Shown: piece after piece, positions 1-8,906 of the stretch
Layout: every line of letters begins with the position of its first letter
How positions within the stretch are numbered: the stretch's first letter is position 1
NCBI RefSeq assembly: GCF_916619195.1
Contig: NZ_CAKAKL010000007.1
Span: 124,001 to 188,000, forward strand
DNA from: Inquilinus sp. Marseille-Q2685
Lineage (GTDB): Bacteria; Pseudomonadota; Alphaproteobacteria; DSM-16000; Inquilinaceae
DNA: 64,000 nucleotides
Reading direction: 5' to 3'
Program-made: the position numbers and the translations under genes
The notes under the pieces: generated by a model
The model's input: only the letters and a program-made list of their open reading frames with translations
What the model was told of the DNA's origin: nothing
Databases searched by the model: none

Positions 1-1
1 G

Positions 2-664
2 CTGCTGACCGCGGGCGCCGAAGCTGGGCTGGACGATGCGCGCATCCGGGCCGAGATCACGACGCTGTTCTTCGCCGGCTATGAGACCACCGCCAACGGC
101 ATGGCCTGGGCGGTGTGGGAACTGGCGCAGCGGCCGGAGCTGGTGGACGCGATCCGCGCCGAGCTCGTGGCCGTGACCGGCGGCGCCCTGCCGGGACCGG
201 ACCAGCTGACGTCGCTGGGCCTCGCCAACCGGGTGATCCACGAGGTGCTGCGGCTGTACCCGCCCGGCTGGATCGTCGGCCGGCGGGCGCTGCGGCCGCT
301 GGAGGTACCCGACGGCGCTGGGAAGACCCGCCGGATCCGCCGCGGCACCACGCTCAACATCGCCCCCTGGGTCACGCATCGCAGCCCGCTCTACTGGCGC
401 GAGCCCGACCGCTTCGACCCGGAGCGCTTCGCCGAGGACGCGGCCGCCGGCCGGCCGCGTGGCATCTACTACCCCTTCGGCCACGGCCCCCGGGCTTGTC
501 CCGGCCGCGGCCTGGCGCTGGCGGAGATGACGGTGCTGGTGGCCCTGATCGCCCGCGACTTCCGCCTCGAACCCGCCGGCCCGCCGCCGCAGCCGCTGGG
601 CCGCGTCACGCTGCGCCCAGGGGCGCCGGTGATGGTCCGGGTCGCCCCGCGCGAGGCAGACTGA
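2..664 (+). CDS. cytochrome P450, C-terminal part (5' end outside window)
   Basis: This is the C-terminal half of a heme-thiolate monooxygenase, open in frame from base 2. Seen: the I-helix oxygen-activation motif AGYETT near the start, the K-helix ExxR as EVLR followed by LYPPGW, and the heme loop FGHGPRACPGRG whose Cys is the axial iron ligand. All P450 core motifs downstream of the I-helix are intact and the protein ends normally at a TGA. The I-helix lies only about 25 codons from the window edge, so roughly half of a typical 400-450 residue P450 is missing from view. The substrate cannot be told. No redox partner lies downstream; the next gene is convergent. Confidence 0.93.
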   Translation: MLTAGAEAGLDDARIRAEITTLFFAGYETTANGMAWAVWELAQRPELVDAIRAELVAVTGGALPGPDQLTSLGLANRVIHEVLRLYPPGWIVGRRALRPLEVPDGAGKTRRIRRGTTLNIAPWVTHRSPLYWREPDRFDPERFAEDAAAGRPRGIYYPFGHGPRACPGRGLALAEMTVLVALIARDFRLEPAGPPPQPLGRVTLRPGAPVMVRVAPREAD

Positions 665-719
665 TGCCCGGCGGCCGGGCGCCGAACCTCCGATTCCGCT
701 TTCCGCCCGAAGCCGGTCT

Positions 720-1427
720 TCAGACGGGCCTGTAGGCGCCGTCGACCAGGAGGGGCGCGGACGAACTGACCTCCTGCTCCAAGGCGAGGTCGACGTCGTG
801 GGGAAAGCCGCTGTCGACCAGCTCGCGGCCGGAGACCGAGGCCCGGATCAGGCGAGGCAGGTCGGCGCCGGCCGACCGCCAGGCGTCCCGGGCGATCTCG
901 GCCTCGGGCGAGCAGGTCAGCGCCAGCTCGTGGATGATGGCGCCGGCGCCCAGCAGATCCTCGATCGCGGGCCGGAGGCCGCCATCCGGCCAGCGCTCGC
1001 CGGCGGGAACGACCCCGATGCCACCGCCGCGGGCGAGGTCCAGCGCCGCCCGGGCCACGGCGGCGGCATTCCTCAGGCAGCCGGCCAGCACCGGCGTGCT
1101 GCCGCCGGCCAGCGACAGGCGCGAGCCGTTGGGGGAAGGCAGCATCAGCCTGGTTCCGGCCGGGATCTCCAGCAGGCTGGCCGGCGATAGGCTGAACTGG
1201 CCGCCAGCTGCCCGTCGCGGCCGCGCCAGCACCGCGCCGGCGCGCTCCGCCGCCTGCCGGGCCGCGTCGTCGTCGCCATGGGGGAAGGGAGCGACCGCCG
1301 CGCCCCGCGACACGGCCACGTCGACGGCAGTCGAGAAGGACAGCACGTCGACGATGACCAGCACCGCGACCCGATCCCGCAGCGCCTCGACGCCCGCCAT
1401 GCCCCATTCGGACAGAACCTGCGCCAT
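720..1427 (-). CDS. 2-phosphosulfolactate phosphatase family protein (ComB-like)
   Basis: This 235-residue protein resembles the ComB family. The named activity of that family is Mg-dependent dephosphorylation of 2-phosphosulfolactate in coenzyme M synthesis, but bacteria without coenzyme M also carry homologues of unclear role. Seen: the N-terminal beta strand VIVDVLSFSTA (about 25-35), a central LPSPNGSRLS loop, and a GERWPDGGLRPAIEDLLGAG segment typical of the family. The ATG is preceded by a GGGAGAA-like ribosome site. It lies 52 bases downstream of pgk on the same strand, so the two may be cotranscribed. The true substrate here is unknown. Confidence 0.8.
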   Translation of the reverse strand: MAQVLSEWGMAGVEALRDRVAVLVIVDVLSFSTAVDVAVSRGAAVAPFPHGDDDAARQAAERAGAVLARPRRAAGGQFSLSPASLLEIPAGTRLMLPSPNGSRLSLAGGSTPVLAGCLRNAAAVARAALDLARGGGIGVVPAGERWPDGGLRPAIEDLLGAGAIIHELALTCSPEAEIARDAWRSAGADLPRLIRASVSGRELVDSGFPHDVDLALEQEVSSSAPLLVDGAYRPV

Positions 1428-1479
1428 CCGCCGTTCTCCCGGCTGACCTGAAGGGGCGGGCTAACCCCTCCCGCTGCCG

Positions 1480-2673
1480 TCAGCGCTTGAGCGCGGCGAC
1501 GCCCGGCAGGTCCTTGCCCTCCAGCCACTCCAGGAAGGCGCCGCCGGCGGTGGAGACGTAGGAGAAGCGGTCCTCCACCCCGGCATGGCCGAGGGCCGAG
1601 ACGGTGTCGCCGCCGCCGGCCACGGTCAGGATCCTGCCGGCCCGGGTCAGGTCGGCCGCCTCACGCGCCACCGCGACGGTGCCGGCGTCGAAGGGCCGCT
1701 TCTCGAAGGCGCCGAGCGGGCCGTTCCAGACCACGGTCGCCACCTTGGCCAGCCGGTCCTTCAAGAGGGCCACGGTCTTCGGCCCGACATCCAGCATCAT
1801 CGCATCGGCCGGGATGGCCGAGACGTCGACCGACTCGTTCGGGGCATCGGCGGCGAATTCGCGAGCGACCACGCCATCGACCGGCAGCACGATCTCGCAG
1901 CCGGCGGCCTTGGCCTTTTCCATGATCGTCCGGGCGGCGTCGGCCATGTCGTGCTCGCACAGGCTCTTGCCGACATTCACGCCCTGCGCCGCCAGGAAGG
2001 TGTTGGCCATGCCGCCGCCCAGCACCAGCTGGTCGACCTTGGCGACGAGATTGCCCAGCAGGTCCAGCTTGGTCGAGATCTTGGCGCCGCCGACGATCGC
2101 CAGCACCGGGCGCTTCGGCGCCTCCAGCGCGGCCGACAGAGCCTCCAGCTCCGCCTGCATCAGCCGGCCGGCGATCGCCGGCAGGTGATGGGCGACGCCC
2201 TCGGTCGAGGCATGGGCGCGGTGCGCGGCGGAGAAGGCGTCGTTGACGTAGAGGTCGCCGAGCGACGCCAGGGCCTTGGCGAAGGCCGGGTCGTTCTTCT
2301 CCTCCTCCGGATGGAAGCGGACATTCTCCAGCAGCAGGATCTGCCCATCCTTCAGCGCCTTCACCGCCGCCTCGGCCTGCGGCCCGACGCAGTCCCCGGC
2401 GAAGGCGACCGGCCGCTCCAGCACCTCCTCCAGCGCCGGCAGCACGATGGTCTTCAGGCTGAATTCCGGGGTCACGCCCTTGGGCCGGCCGAAATGCGAC
2501 AGCAGCACGACGCGGCCGCCCTTGTCGGCGATCTCGGCGATGGTCGGGGCCAGCCGGTCCAGGCGGGTGGTGTCGCTGACATGGCCGTCCTCGACCGGCA
2601 CGTTCAGGTCGCCACGCACCAGCACGGTCTTGCCGCGCACATCCACGTCGTCGAGGGTCTTGAAGCTGCTCAT
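1480..2673 (-). CDS. pgk: phosphoglycerate kinase
   Basis: A 397-residue glycolytic/gluconeogenic enzyme that interconverts 1,3-bisphosphoglycerate plus ADP with 3-phosphoglycerate plus ATP. Seen: the N-terminal substrate motif VRGDLNVP (about 18-25), [10 protein letters not shown] in the N-domain, the nucleotide-domain glycines in [13 protein letters not shown] and [10 protein letters not shown], and the C-terminal ATP-binding GGGDTVSAL (from about 353) followed by [14 protein letters not shown]. The length matches the family exactly. It is not next to gap or fba here; the upstream neighbour is a Mop-like gene on the same strand about 110 bases away. Confidence 0.98.
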   Translation of the reverse strand: MSSFKTLDDVDVRGKTVLVRGDLNVPVEDGHVSDTTRLDRLAPTIAEIADKGGRVVLLSHFGRPKGVTPEFSLKTIVLPALEEVLERPVAFAGDCVGPQAEAAVKALKDGQILLLENVRFHPEEEKNDPAFAKALASLGDLYVNDAFSAAHRAHASTEGVAHHLPAIAGRLMQAELEALSAALEAPKRPVLAIVGGAKISTKLDLLGNLVAKVDQLVLGGGMANTFLAAQGVNVGKSLCEHDMADAARTIMEKAKAAGCEIVLPVDGVVAREFAADAPNESVDVSAIPADAMMLDVGPKTVALLKDRLAKVATVVWNGPLGAFEKRPFDAGTVAVAREAADLTRAGRILTVAGGGDTVSALGHAGVEDRFSYVSTAGGAFLEWLEGKDLPGVAALKR

Positions 2674-2785
2674 CGGCTCGGCTCTCTGGTCTTGGAGGGC
2701 AAGATCGCCGGCACCGAACCACAGCCGCCGCCGCGACGCAACCGGGCCGAAGGACCGAGCGGTTGCGTGCGGAGGGGCAGAGCAA

Positions 2786-2995
2786 TCAGTCGATCGCGAC
2801 CATGACGTCGGAGGCCTTGATCACCGCATAGGCGGCTTGGCCGGCCTTGAGGCCGAGCGAATCGACCGCCTCGTTGGTGATCGAGGAGGTGACGATGACG
2901 CCACCGCCGATGTCGATGCGGACATGGGCGGTGGTCTGGCCCTTGGTGACCTCGACGATGGTGCCCTTGAGCTGGTTGCGGGCGCTGATCTTCAT
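2786..2995 (-). CDS. TOBE/Mop-domain molybdopterin-binding protein
   Basis: A 69-residue single Mop (TOBE) domain. The start [13 protein letters not shown] is chosen because the Mop fold begins exactly there; an upstream in-frame ATG would only add a translation of the palindromic repeat. The motifs [22 protein letters not shown] and [14 protein letters not shown] are diagnostic of small molbindins, which bind molybdate or tungstate as oligomers in the cytoplasm and buffer the oxyanion. No modABC genes lie nearby, so it stands alone. The spacer upstream carries a composite inverted repeat. Confidence 0.9.
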   Translation of the reverse strand: MKISARNQLKGTIVEVTKGQTTAHVRIDIGGGVIVTSSITNEAVDSLGLKAGQAAYAVIKASDVMVAID

Positions 2996-3012
2996 GATGT
3001 TCTCCGGCGATG

Positions 3013-3095
3013 TAGGTTGGGTTCGCGGAGCGAACCCAACGATCATCAGCGCCGATGGCGGGATGTTGGGTTCGCTTTCCGGCGAACCCAACCTA
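3013..3095. repeat. composite palindromic repeat (REP-like)
   Basis: Two perfect hairpins of the same arms (GTTGGGTTCGC / GCGAACCCAAC) stand at 3016-3040 and 3065-3092. The whole unit is bounded by TAGGTT and AACCTA, so it is also a larger inverted repeat. This architecture is that of a dispersed intergenic palindromic element. It fills the gap between the Mop-like gene and the Gfo/Idh gene and could act as a transcript 3' stabiliser or terminator. Confidence 0.8.
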
Positions 3096-3115
3096 AGCGT
3101 TTCCGCCGCTTCGCC

Positions 3116-4300
3116 TCAGATCTTCGTCCAGGCCGCATCCTTCTGCGACGAGGCCACGCAGGCGGCGATGAAGCGCACGCCGGCCAGGCCGTCCTCGACC
3201 GTCGGCACCAGCAGCGCGTCGGGCTGCGGATCCCGCTTCTCCAGCCGGGCCAGGATCTGCTCGGCCGCGTCGCTGTAGATCTGGGCGAAGCATTCCAGAT
3301 AGCCCTCGGGATGGCCGGGCGGCACGCGGGTGGCGTGGGCCGCGGCCGGGCCGCTGCCCGGGCCGCCGCGGGTCAGGCGGCGATGCGGCTCGCCCAGCGG
3401 CATGAAGGTCAGATAGTTCGGGTTCTCCTGCGCCCATTCCAGGCCGGCCTTCTCGCCATAGATGCGCAGGCGCAGCCCGTTCTCGTTGCCGCTGGCCACC
3501 TGGCTGGCCCAGATCATGCCGCGGGCGCCGCTGGCGTAGCGCAGCAGGATATGGGCGTTGTCGTCCAGCCGCCGGCCGGGGACGAAGCTCTGCAGGTCGG
3601 CGGCCAGCGATTCGGCAGCCTCGCCGGTGACGAAGCTGGCCAGGTTGTAGGCATGGGTGCCGATGTCGCCGACGCAGCCGGCCGGGCCGCTGCGCGCCGG
3701 GTCGACCCGCCACTCGGCCTGCTTGCTGCCGGTGTCCTCGGCCTTGGTCGCCAGCCAGTCCTGGGCGTATTCCGCCTCGACCAGCCGGATCCTGCCCAGC
3801 GCGCCCTCGGCCACCATCGCCCGGGCCTGCCGGATCATCGGATAGCCGGTGTAGTTGTGGGTCAGGGCGAAGACCTGGCCGCTCTTCCTGACCGCCTCCA
3901 CCAGGTCCTCGGCATCGGCCACCGTGGTGGTCAGCGGCTTGTCGCAGACGACATGGAAGCCGGCCTCCAGGAAGGCCTTGGCCGGGGCGTGGTGGACGTG
4001 ATTCGGGGTGACGATGGCGACGGCGTCGATCGCCGGGCCGCCGCCGTCGCGCAGCTTGGCCTCGCCCTCAAGCATCGCCTGCCAGGAGGGATAGGCGCGG
4101 GCAGGGTCCAGCCGCAGGTCGGCGGCCGAGGCCAGGGCCTTCTGCGGGTCGCTCGACAGCGCGCCCGCCACGAACTCCCAGCGGTCGTCCATCCGCGCCG
4201 CCAGGCGGTGCACCGCGCCGATGAAGGCGTCGCGGCCGCCGCCGATCATGCCCAGGCGCAGGCGCCGGCCGGGCGCCCGTTCCGCGGTTCCGGAAACCAT
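3116..4300 (-). CDS. Gfo/Idh/MocA family oxidoreductase
   Basis: A 394-residue NAD(P)-dependent sugar or polyol dehydrogenase. Seen: the Rossmann start [17 protein letters not shown] (about 17-32), the [19 protein letters not shown] segment, and the catalytic-lysine motif CDKPLTTT (Lys about 121), a variant of EKP. The C-terminal half carries the usual beta-sheet dimerisation domain. The ATG has a GGGAGGA ribosome site. It lies 25 bases downstream of a sugar isomerase gene on the same strand, the standard pairing in inositol- or glycoside-type catabolism. The substrate is unknown. Expression probably follows the LacI-type operator upstream of the isomerase. Confidence 0.93.
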   Translation of the reverse strand: MVSGTAERAPGRRLRLGMIGGGRDAFIGAVHRLAARMDDRWEFVAGALSSDPQKALASAADLRLDPARAYPSWQAMLEGEAKLRDGGGPAIDAVAIVTPNHVHHAPAKAFLEAGFHVVCDKPLTTTVADAEDLVEAVRKSGQVFALTHNYTGYPMIRQARAMVAEGALGRIRLVEAEYAQDWLATKAEDTGSKQAEWRVDPARSGPAGCVGDIGTHAYNLASFVTGEAAESLAADLQSFVPGRRLDDNAHILLRYASGARGMIWASQVASGNENGLRLRIYGEKAGLEWAQENPNYLTFMPLGEPHRRLTRGGPGSGPAAAHATRVPPGHPEGYLECFAQIYSDAAEQILARLEKRDPQPDALLVPTVEDGLAGVRFIAACVASSQKDAAWTKI

Positions 4301-4325
4301 GTCTGTCCTCCCTATCCTTGGCCGT

Positions 4326-5384
4326 TCAGCGGTCGATGCCGAGCAGGCGGCGGTTCGCCGCCTCGTCGGTGCCGCCGGAGGCGAAATCGTCGAAGGCGCG
4401 CTCGGTGACGCGGATCAGATGCGAGGCGATGAAGGGGGCGCCTTCGGCCGCGCCCTGCTCGGGATGCTTGATGCAGCACTCCCATTCCAGCACCGCCCAG
4501 CCGTCGAAGCCGTACTGCGTCAGCTTCGAGAAGATGGCGCCGAAGTCGACCTGGCCGTCGCCGAGCGAGCGGAAGCGGCCGGCGCGGTCGGCCCAGGAGG
4601 CGAAGCCGGAATAGACGCCCTGGCTGGCGGTCGGGTTGAACTCGGCATCCTTCACGTGGAAGGCGCGGATCCGCTCGTGATAGCGGTCGATGTAGCCGAG
4701 ATAGTCGAGCTGCTGCAGCACGAAGTGGCTCGGGTCGTACAGGATGTTGCAGCGCGGGTGGTTGCCGACGCGCTCGAGGAACATCTCGAAGGTGGTGCCG
4801 TCGAACAGGTCCTCGCCGGGATGGATCTCGTAACAGAGGTCGACCCCGGCCTCGTCGAAGGCGTTCAGGATCGGCGTCCAGCGCCGCGCCAGCTCGTCGA
4901 AGGCGGTCTCGATCAGCCCGGCCGGGCGCTGCGGCCAGGGATAGACATAGGGCCAGGCGAGAGCGCCGGAGAAGGTGGCGTGGGCCTTGAGGCCGAGGCG
5001 CCGCGACGCCTGGGCGGCATGGCGCAGCTGCTGCACCGCCCATTCCTGCCGGGCCTTCGGGTTGCCGCGCACCTCCGGCGCCGCGAAGCCGTCGAAGGCC
5101 TCGTCATAGGCCGGGTGCACGGCGACCAGCTGGCCCTGCAGATGGGTCGACAGCTCGGTCAGGGCCAGGCCGTGCTGCTTCAGCGTGCCCAGCACCTCGT
5201 CGCAATAGTCCTGGCTCTCGGCCGCGCGCTTCAGGTCGAACAGCCGGGCGTCCCAGGACGGGATCTGCACGCCCTTGTAGCCGAGGCCCGCGGCCCAGCC
5301 GGCGATCGCGTCCAGGCTGTTGAAGGGCGGCGCGTCACCGGCGAACTGGGCGAGGAAGATGGCCGGTCCCTTGATCTCTCTCAT
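4326..5384 (-). CDS. sugar phosphate isomerase/epimerase (AP-endonuclease family 2 TIM barrel)
   Basis: A 352-residue xylose-isomerase-like TIM barrel. The start MREIKGPAIFL is chosen because a GGAGGAAACC ribosome site sits directly before it; a longer open frame upstream lacks one. Metal-site elements typical of the family are visible: CYEIHPGEDL, NILYDPSHFVLQ, AFHVKDAEFN and VLEWECC. It is the first gene of a two-gene operon with the Gfo/Idh dehydrogenase. The likely role is keto-sugar isomerisation or epimerisation in catabolism of an imported sugar; the exact reaction cannot be read from the sequence. Confidence 0.92.
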   Translation of the reverse strand: MREIKGPAIFLAQFAGDAPPFNSLDAIAGWAAGLGYKGVQIPSWDARLFDLKRAAESQDYCDEVLGTLKQHGLALTELSTHLQGQLVAVHPAYDEAFDGFAAPEVRGNPKARQEWAVQQLRHAAQASRRLGLKAHATFSGALAWPYVYPWPQRPAGLIETAFDELARRWTPILNAFDEAGVDLCYEIHPGEDLFDGTTFEMFLERVGNHPRCNILYDPSHFVLQQLDYLGYIDRYHERIRAFHVKDAEFNPTASQGVYSGFASWADRAGRFRSLGDGQVDFGAIFSKLTQYGFDGWAVLEWECCIKHPEQGAAEGAPFIASHLIRVTERAFDDFASGGTDEAANRRLLGIDR

Positions 5385-5479
5385 GGTTTCCTCCTCCATG
5401 GGGCGCTCGGCGAGTACCCCTCTCCGGGCGACGGATTGTTCGATGCGCGAGCCTAACGCCCGGTCCGGGCGACGCGCAA

Positions 5480-5493
5480 TGCAATCGATTACA
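5480..5493. promoter_or_regulatory. LacI-family-type operator
   Basis: TGCAATCGATTACA is a near-perfect 14-base palindrome with the central CG and the TG...CA ends that LacI/GalR-family regulators recognise. It lies 87 bases upstream of the isomerase start, which is a normal operator position. No LacI-family gene is in the window, so the regulator must be encoded elsewhere. Confidence 0.6.
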
Positions 5494-5656
5494 GGATCTG
5501 TGTCTTTGGCGCCTATGGTCCCGATCCGGGACGGGCTTGTCAAATTATTGTCCGATGAATGGCAGGCTATTCAGGGAAATATTGCTGCCGGGCCGAAGCG
5601 AGGCGTAAGATAATTGCTGGACCGCTCGGAGAGGCGGGTCGTGAATGGAGGCCAAG

Positions 5657-6115
5657 ATGCGTTTGATCGCGCTGGTCGTCGCCGGCCTGGCGACTGTTCT
5701 CGGGCTCACCGCCTGCACGCCGCCCCGGGCGCTCGACACCAACCCGCAATATGTCCGCATGACCCGGGCCGAGTTCGATCGTGTGGTGCTGGGCCGGCCG
5801 TTCCTGGTCGAAGGCGTGATGGGCGGGCCGGACCGGCTGTTCGAATACCGCCGCAACGGCAAGTACACGCTCAGCGGCCTGGACAGGAACGGCCGCCCGA
5901 TCCTGCTGCGCGAGGGCAACTGGCGGTTCGAGGACGGCACGGTCTGCACCGGCCGGCTCAGCCGCAGCGAGACCGGCGACAGCTGCGTCACCATCTTCTC
6001 CTCGCCGCTCGCCGCGGCGCCGGACGTGATGAACTGCAACGTCCGCTGGGTCGGGGACCGCGGCAATCTGGACGACGGGACCGTGCATCGCTGCCGGGCC
6101 ACCGTGCGGAGATAG
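5657..6115 (+). CDS. putative small lipoprotein
   Basis: A 152-residue predicted outer-membrane or periplasmic lipoprotein. The signal peptide MRLIALVVAGLATVLG ends in the lipobox LTAC with Cys20 as the acylation site. The ATG at 5657 is preferred over one 12 bases earlier because GGAGG lies just before it. The mature part has GKYTLSGLDRNGRPILLREG and WRFEDGTVCTGR, suggesting a small beta-rich fold, and three further Cys that could form a disulfide. I do not recognise the family. It is monocistronic and convergent with the DUF167 gene. Confidence 0.75.
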   Translation: MRLIALVVAGLATVLGLTACTPPRALDTNPQYVRMTRAEFDRVVLGRPFLVEGVMGGPDRLFEYRRNGKYTLSGLDRNGRPILLREGNWRFEDGTVCTGRLSRSETGDSCVTIFSSPLAAAPDVMNCNVRWVGDRGNLDDGTVHRCRATVRR

Positions 6116-6123
6116 ACCCGCCG

Positions 6124-6462
6124 TCAGTCTTTCGTCGCCAGCGCCTCGGCCCAGGCTTCGAGGCGGGCGGCGAGGGCGGCGTCGCCGTCGATCTCGATCA
6201 GCTTGGTGCGATCGGTGGCGCCGCCGATGATGGCGAGCGCCGATTTCGGCAGGCGCCAGCTCTTGGCCAGGAGGGCGATCAGCGCCTCGTTCGCGGCGCC
6301 GCGCTCCGGCACCGCCGTGACCGCGGCTTTCAGGAGCGGCGCGCCGTCGGCATCGACCGCCCGCCCGGTCACCGCATTGCGCCCGGCCCGCGGCGTCAGC
6401 CGGACCGTGACGCGGATGCCGCGGGGGGCGGCGACGAAGAGCGGCCGGGCCGCGGCGGTCAC
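6124..6462 (-). CDS. DUF167 (YggU-like) family protein
   Basis: A 112-residue protein of the DUF167 family, a small alpha/beta domain of unknown biochemical role. The GTG start at 6462 overlaps the TGA of the upstream YggT gene by four bases. Seen: IRVTVRLTPRAGRNAV near the N-terminus, APLLKAAVTAVPERGAANEAL in the middle, and KSALAIIGGATDRTKLIEI, all characteristic of the family. The yggT-yggU pairing is conserved widely in proteobacteria and supports the call. A longer in-frame reading through the YggT gene is not credible. Confidence 0.9.
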   Translation of the reverse strand: MTAAARPLFVAAPRGIRVTVRLTPRAGRNAVTGRAVDADGAPLLKAAVTAVPERGAANEALIALLAKSWRLPKSALAIIGGATDRTKLIEIDGDAALAARLEAWAEALATKD

Positions 6463-6758
6463 GCCAGCAGGCTGTAGCGGATGTTCGCCAGCACCATCTG
6501 CAGGAAATAGATGATCAGCAGCAGCACCACCGGCGAGATGTCGATGCCGCCGAGATTCGGCAGGACCCGGCGAATCGGCCGCAGCGCCGGCTCGGTCAGC
6601 CGGTAGAGGGCGTTGCCGATCTGGTAGACCACCTGGTTGCGGGTGTTGACGACGTTGAAGGCGACCAGCCAGCTGAGGATGGCGGCGCCGATCACCACCC
6701 AGACATACATCTGCAGCACGATGTCGATGATGCGGAAGATTGGGTCGATGACGATCAT
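6459..6758 (-). CDS. YggT family membrane protein
   Basis: A 99-residue inner-membrane protein with two hydrophobic stretches (about 9-30 and 70-95). The central segment WVVIGAAILSWLVAFNVVN and the loop RLTEPALRPIRRVLPNLGG are hallmarks of YggT. Family members are linked to osmotic tolerance and cell division in some bacteria, but the function is not firmly known. It is translationally coupled to the DUF167 gene downstream. Confidence 0.93.
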   Translation of the reverse strand: MIVIDPIFRIIDIVLQMYVWVVIGAAILSWLVAFNVVNTRNQVVYQIGNALYRLTEPALRPIRRVLPNLGGIDISPVVLLLIIYFLQMVLANIRYSLLA

Positions 6759-6911
6759 GCGCCTGTTCCAGAGGTGGTCCGTGCCGGCCCGGTCGCCGAA
6801 TCCGCCCGTACCGTACCGATGCGGCCCCGAGGGAACAAGCGATGCGACGCGGCCCGGCGGATGCGCCGGCCGCAGAAATCGTCAAAGTTTCACAAAGCGC
6901 GAATTCCCCTG

Positions 6912-6941
6912 TTGACAGGGGGTGGGGCGGCATCCTACATC
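6912..6941 (+). promoter_or_regulatory. sigma-70-type promoter of the tRNA-Leu gene
   Basis: A perfect TTGACA at 6912-6917 is followed after 17 bases by CTACAT (6935-6940), close to the alphaproteobacterial -10. The tRNA starts 16 bases further on, which fits a stable-RNA promoter. Confidence 0.6.
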
Positions 6942-6956
6942 ACGGCCCGCCGCATC

Positions 6957-7043
6957 GCCCAGGTGGCGGAATTGGTAGACGCGCAGGTTTCAGGTACCTG
7001 TGGCCGAGAGGTCGTGGAAGTTCGAGTCTTCTCCTGGGCACCA
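6957..7043 (+). tRNA. tRNA-Leu (anticodon CAG)
   Basis: An 87-base class II tRNA. The acceptor arms GCCCAGG and CCTGGGC pair, the D-loop region GGCGGAATTGGTAGACGCG is the leucine type, and the anticodon stem CAGGT/ACCTG encloses the loop TTCAGGT with anticodon CAG. A long variable arm and the T-loop GTTCGAGTC follow, and CCA is encoded. Confidence 0.97.
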
Positions 7044-7081
7044 TCTTCTCGATGGGCCCGACGATGCGATGCAGTGGCAAC

Positions 7082-7114
7082 GACCCGCTTGTCCAAAGCG
7101 GGTCTTTCCTTTTG
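7082..7114 (+). terminator. Rho-independent terminator after tRNA-Leu
   Basis: The stem GACCCGCTT/AAGCGGGTC (7082-7090, 7096-7104) has a five-base loop and is followed by TTTCCTTTT. It stands 38 bases after the tRNA. Confidence 0.85.
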
Positions 7115-7176
7115 GGGCCGACGCCCAGCTTCGGGGGAGGCCCAGGGCCGCGGCCGAAGACGGAAGGTGGCGAGCG

Positions 7177-7794
7177 GTGGTGTCCGAACCGATTCTGCAT
7201 GACGGGGATCTGCCCGACGGTCTCGATCTCGGCGACATGATCGCCATCGACACCGAGACCATGGGCCTGAACCCGGTGCGCGACCGGCTGTGCCTGGTCC
7301 AGCTCAGCGCCGGCAACGGCGACGTCCATCTCGTCCAGTTCCGCCGCGGCGTCTACGACGCGCCCAACCTCAAGGCGCTGCTGGCCGACCCGGCCCGGCT
7401 GAAGCTGTTCCATTTCGCCCGCTTCGACATCGCCGCGCTGCAGGCCTATCTCGGCGTCGTCACCGCGCCGGTCTACTGCACCAAGATCGCGTCCCGGCTG
7501 GTGCGCACCTTCACCGACCGGCACGGGCTGAAGGATCTGTGCCGCGACCTGCTCGGCGTCGAGCTGTCGAAGCAGCAGCAGAGTTCCGACTGGGGCAGCG
7601 ACCAATTGACGCCCGAGCAGCTGCGCTATGCCGCCAGCGACGTCCTGTATCTGCACGCGCTGAAGGCGAAGCTGGACGAGATGCTGCGGCGCGAAGGGCG
7701 CGAGGCGCTGGCGCAGGCCTGCTTCGGCTTCCTGCCGGCGCGGGCGGCGCTCGACCTCGGCGGCTGGGCGGATCTGGATATCTTCGCCCACTAG
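7177..7794 (+). CDS. ribonuclease D-like 3'-5' exonuclease (exonuclease domain only)
   Basis: A 205-residue DEDD exoribonuclease. The GTG start at 7177 is preferred because GGAAGG precedes it and the frame before it runs back into the tRNA and its terminator. Seen: ExoI IAIDTETMGL, ExoII FHFARFDIAAL, and ExoIII YAASDVLYLHAL with the DEDDy tyrosine. The HRDC domains of the E. coli enzyme (about 375 residues) are absent, which is the usual short form in alphaproteobacteria. The likely role is trimming of structured RNA 3' ends, perhaps tRNA precursors. It shares no promoter with the tRNA because a terminator lies between them. Confidence 0.93.
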   Translation: MVSEPILHDGDLPDGLDLGDMIAIDTETMGLNPVRDRLCLVQLSAGNGDVHLVQFRRGVYDAPNLKALLADPARLKLFHFARFDIAALQAYLGVVTAPVYCTKIASRLVRTFTDRHGLKDLCRDLLGVELSKQQQSSDWGSDQLTPEQLRYAASDVLYLHALKAKLDEMLRREGREALAQACFGFLPARAALDLGGWADLDIFAH

Positions 7795-7946
7795 CCCGAT
7801 ATGGGGTCACATTCGTGCCGTCTTGTGGCGGTACGGGGATCGGCCGGGGCCCGGGCAGGGCCCTTCGTGCAGATCCGGATCGGATCGTGGTCCGCGCCCT
7901 CCGGACCGGCTATAGCAGCCGCCGCGCGGATCATTTGGGAGAAGGT

Positions 7947-8906
7947 ATGGTGGCAACTGCAGGGATCGAGGCCGGCCGCAAGGCGCTGCTGGTGGAGCGC
8001 GACGCGCTCGACCGCCTCGCCGAATCGCTCGACGCCAGCTTCGACCGCGCCATCGACACCATCCTCGGCGCCGAAGGCCGGGTGGTGGTCAGCGGCATCG
8101 GCAAGAGCGGCCATGTCGCCCGCAAGATCGCGGCGACCCTGGCCTCGACCGGCACCGCGGCGCTGTTCGTCCACCCGGCCGAGGCCAGCCACGGCGATCT
8201 CGGCATGATCCACCGTCAGGACGTGGTGCTGGCGCTGTCCAACTCCGGCAACACCGCCGAGCTGGCGGACGTCATCGCCTATACCCGCCGCTTCGCCATC
8301 CCGCTGATCGGCATGACCAGCCGGTCGCCGTCGAATCTCGCCGACCAGTGCGACACCGTGCTGCTGCTGCCGCCGGCGCCGGAGGCATGCCCGACCGGGC
8401 TGGCGCCGACCACCTCGACCACCATGATGATGGCGCTGGGCGACGCCCTGGCGGTGGCGCTGATGCATCGCCGCGGCTTCTCCTCCGACGATTTCCGGGT
8501 GTTCCACCCCGGCGGCTCGCTCGGCAGCAGGCTGATCCGGGTGCAGGACATCATGCATGCCGAGGCCGAGCTGCCGCTGGTCACCCCGCAGACGCGAATG
8601 GACGAGGCGATCATCGAGATGAGCCGGGTCGGCTTCGGCTGCGTCGGCGTGACCGACGCCGACCGCCGGCTGGTCGGCGTTATCACCGACGGCGACCTGC
8701 GCCGGCACATGAGCGCCGGCCTGCTCGGCCGGACCGCCGGCGAGGTGATGACCCCTGGGCCGCGCACCATCCGCCCGGCGGCGCTGGCGGCCGAGGCGCT
8801 GGGCCTGATGAACCGCTATAAGGTGACCAGCCTCTTCGTCACGTTGGAGGACCGGCCCGTGGGCATCCTCAGGGTGCATGACTGCCTGCGGGCAGGGCTG
8901 AGTTGA
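7947..8906 (+). CDS. kdsD: D-arabinose-5-phosphate isomerase (KpsF/GutQ family)
   Basis: A 319-residue cytoplasmic enzyme that converts ribulose 5-phosphate to arabinose 5-phosphate, the first step to KDO for lipopolysaccharide. Seen: a SIS domain (about 35-180) with GIGKSGHVARKIAATLASTG and HPAEASHGDLGM, then ALSNSGNTAEL, and two CBS domains in the C-terminal part (QDIMHAEAELPLV..., GVITDGDLRRHM..., GEVMTPGPRTI...). GAGAAGGT precedes the ATG. The stop overlaps the start of lptC, so it leads the LPS-export operon. Confidence 0.96.
   Translation: MVATAGIEAGRKALLVERDALDRLAESLDASFDRAIDTILGAEGRVVVSGIGKSGHVARKIAATLASTGTAALFVHPAEASHGDLGMIHRQDVVLALSNSGNTAELADVIAYTRRFAIPLIGMTSRSPSNLADQCDTVLLLPPAPEACPTGLAPTTSTTMMMALGDALAVALMHRRGFSSDDFRVFHPGGSLGSRLIRVQDIMHAEAELPLVTPQTRMDEAIIEMSRVGFGCVGVTDADRRLVGVITDGDLRRHMSAGLLGRTAGEVMTPGPRTIRPAALAAEALGLMNRYKVTSLFVTLEDRPVGILRVHDCLRAGLS

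Noticed and set aside
2276-4408. A 710-codon open frame on the plus strand
   Set aside because: It is antisense to pgk, the Mop-like gene and the Gfo/Idh gene, all of which have clear family motifs. Long antisense frames are expected at about 70% GC.
6463-6933. A longer form of the DUF167 protein reading back through yggT
   Set aside because: The added residues translate the YggT gene in another frame; the coupled GTG at 6462 gives the family length.
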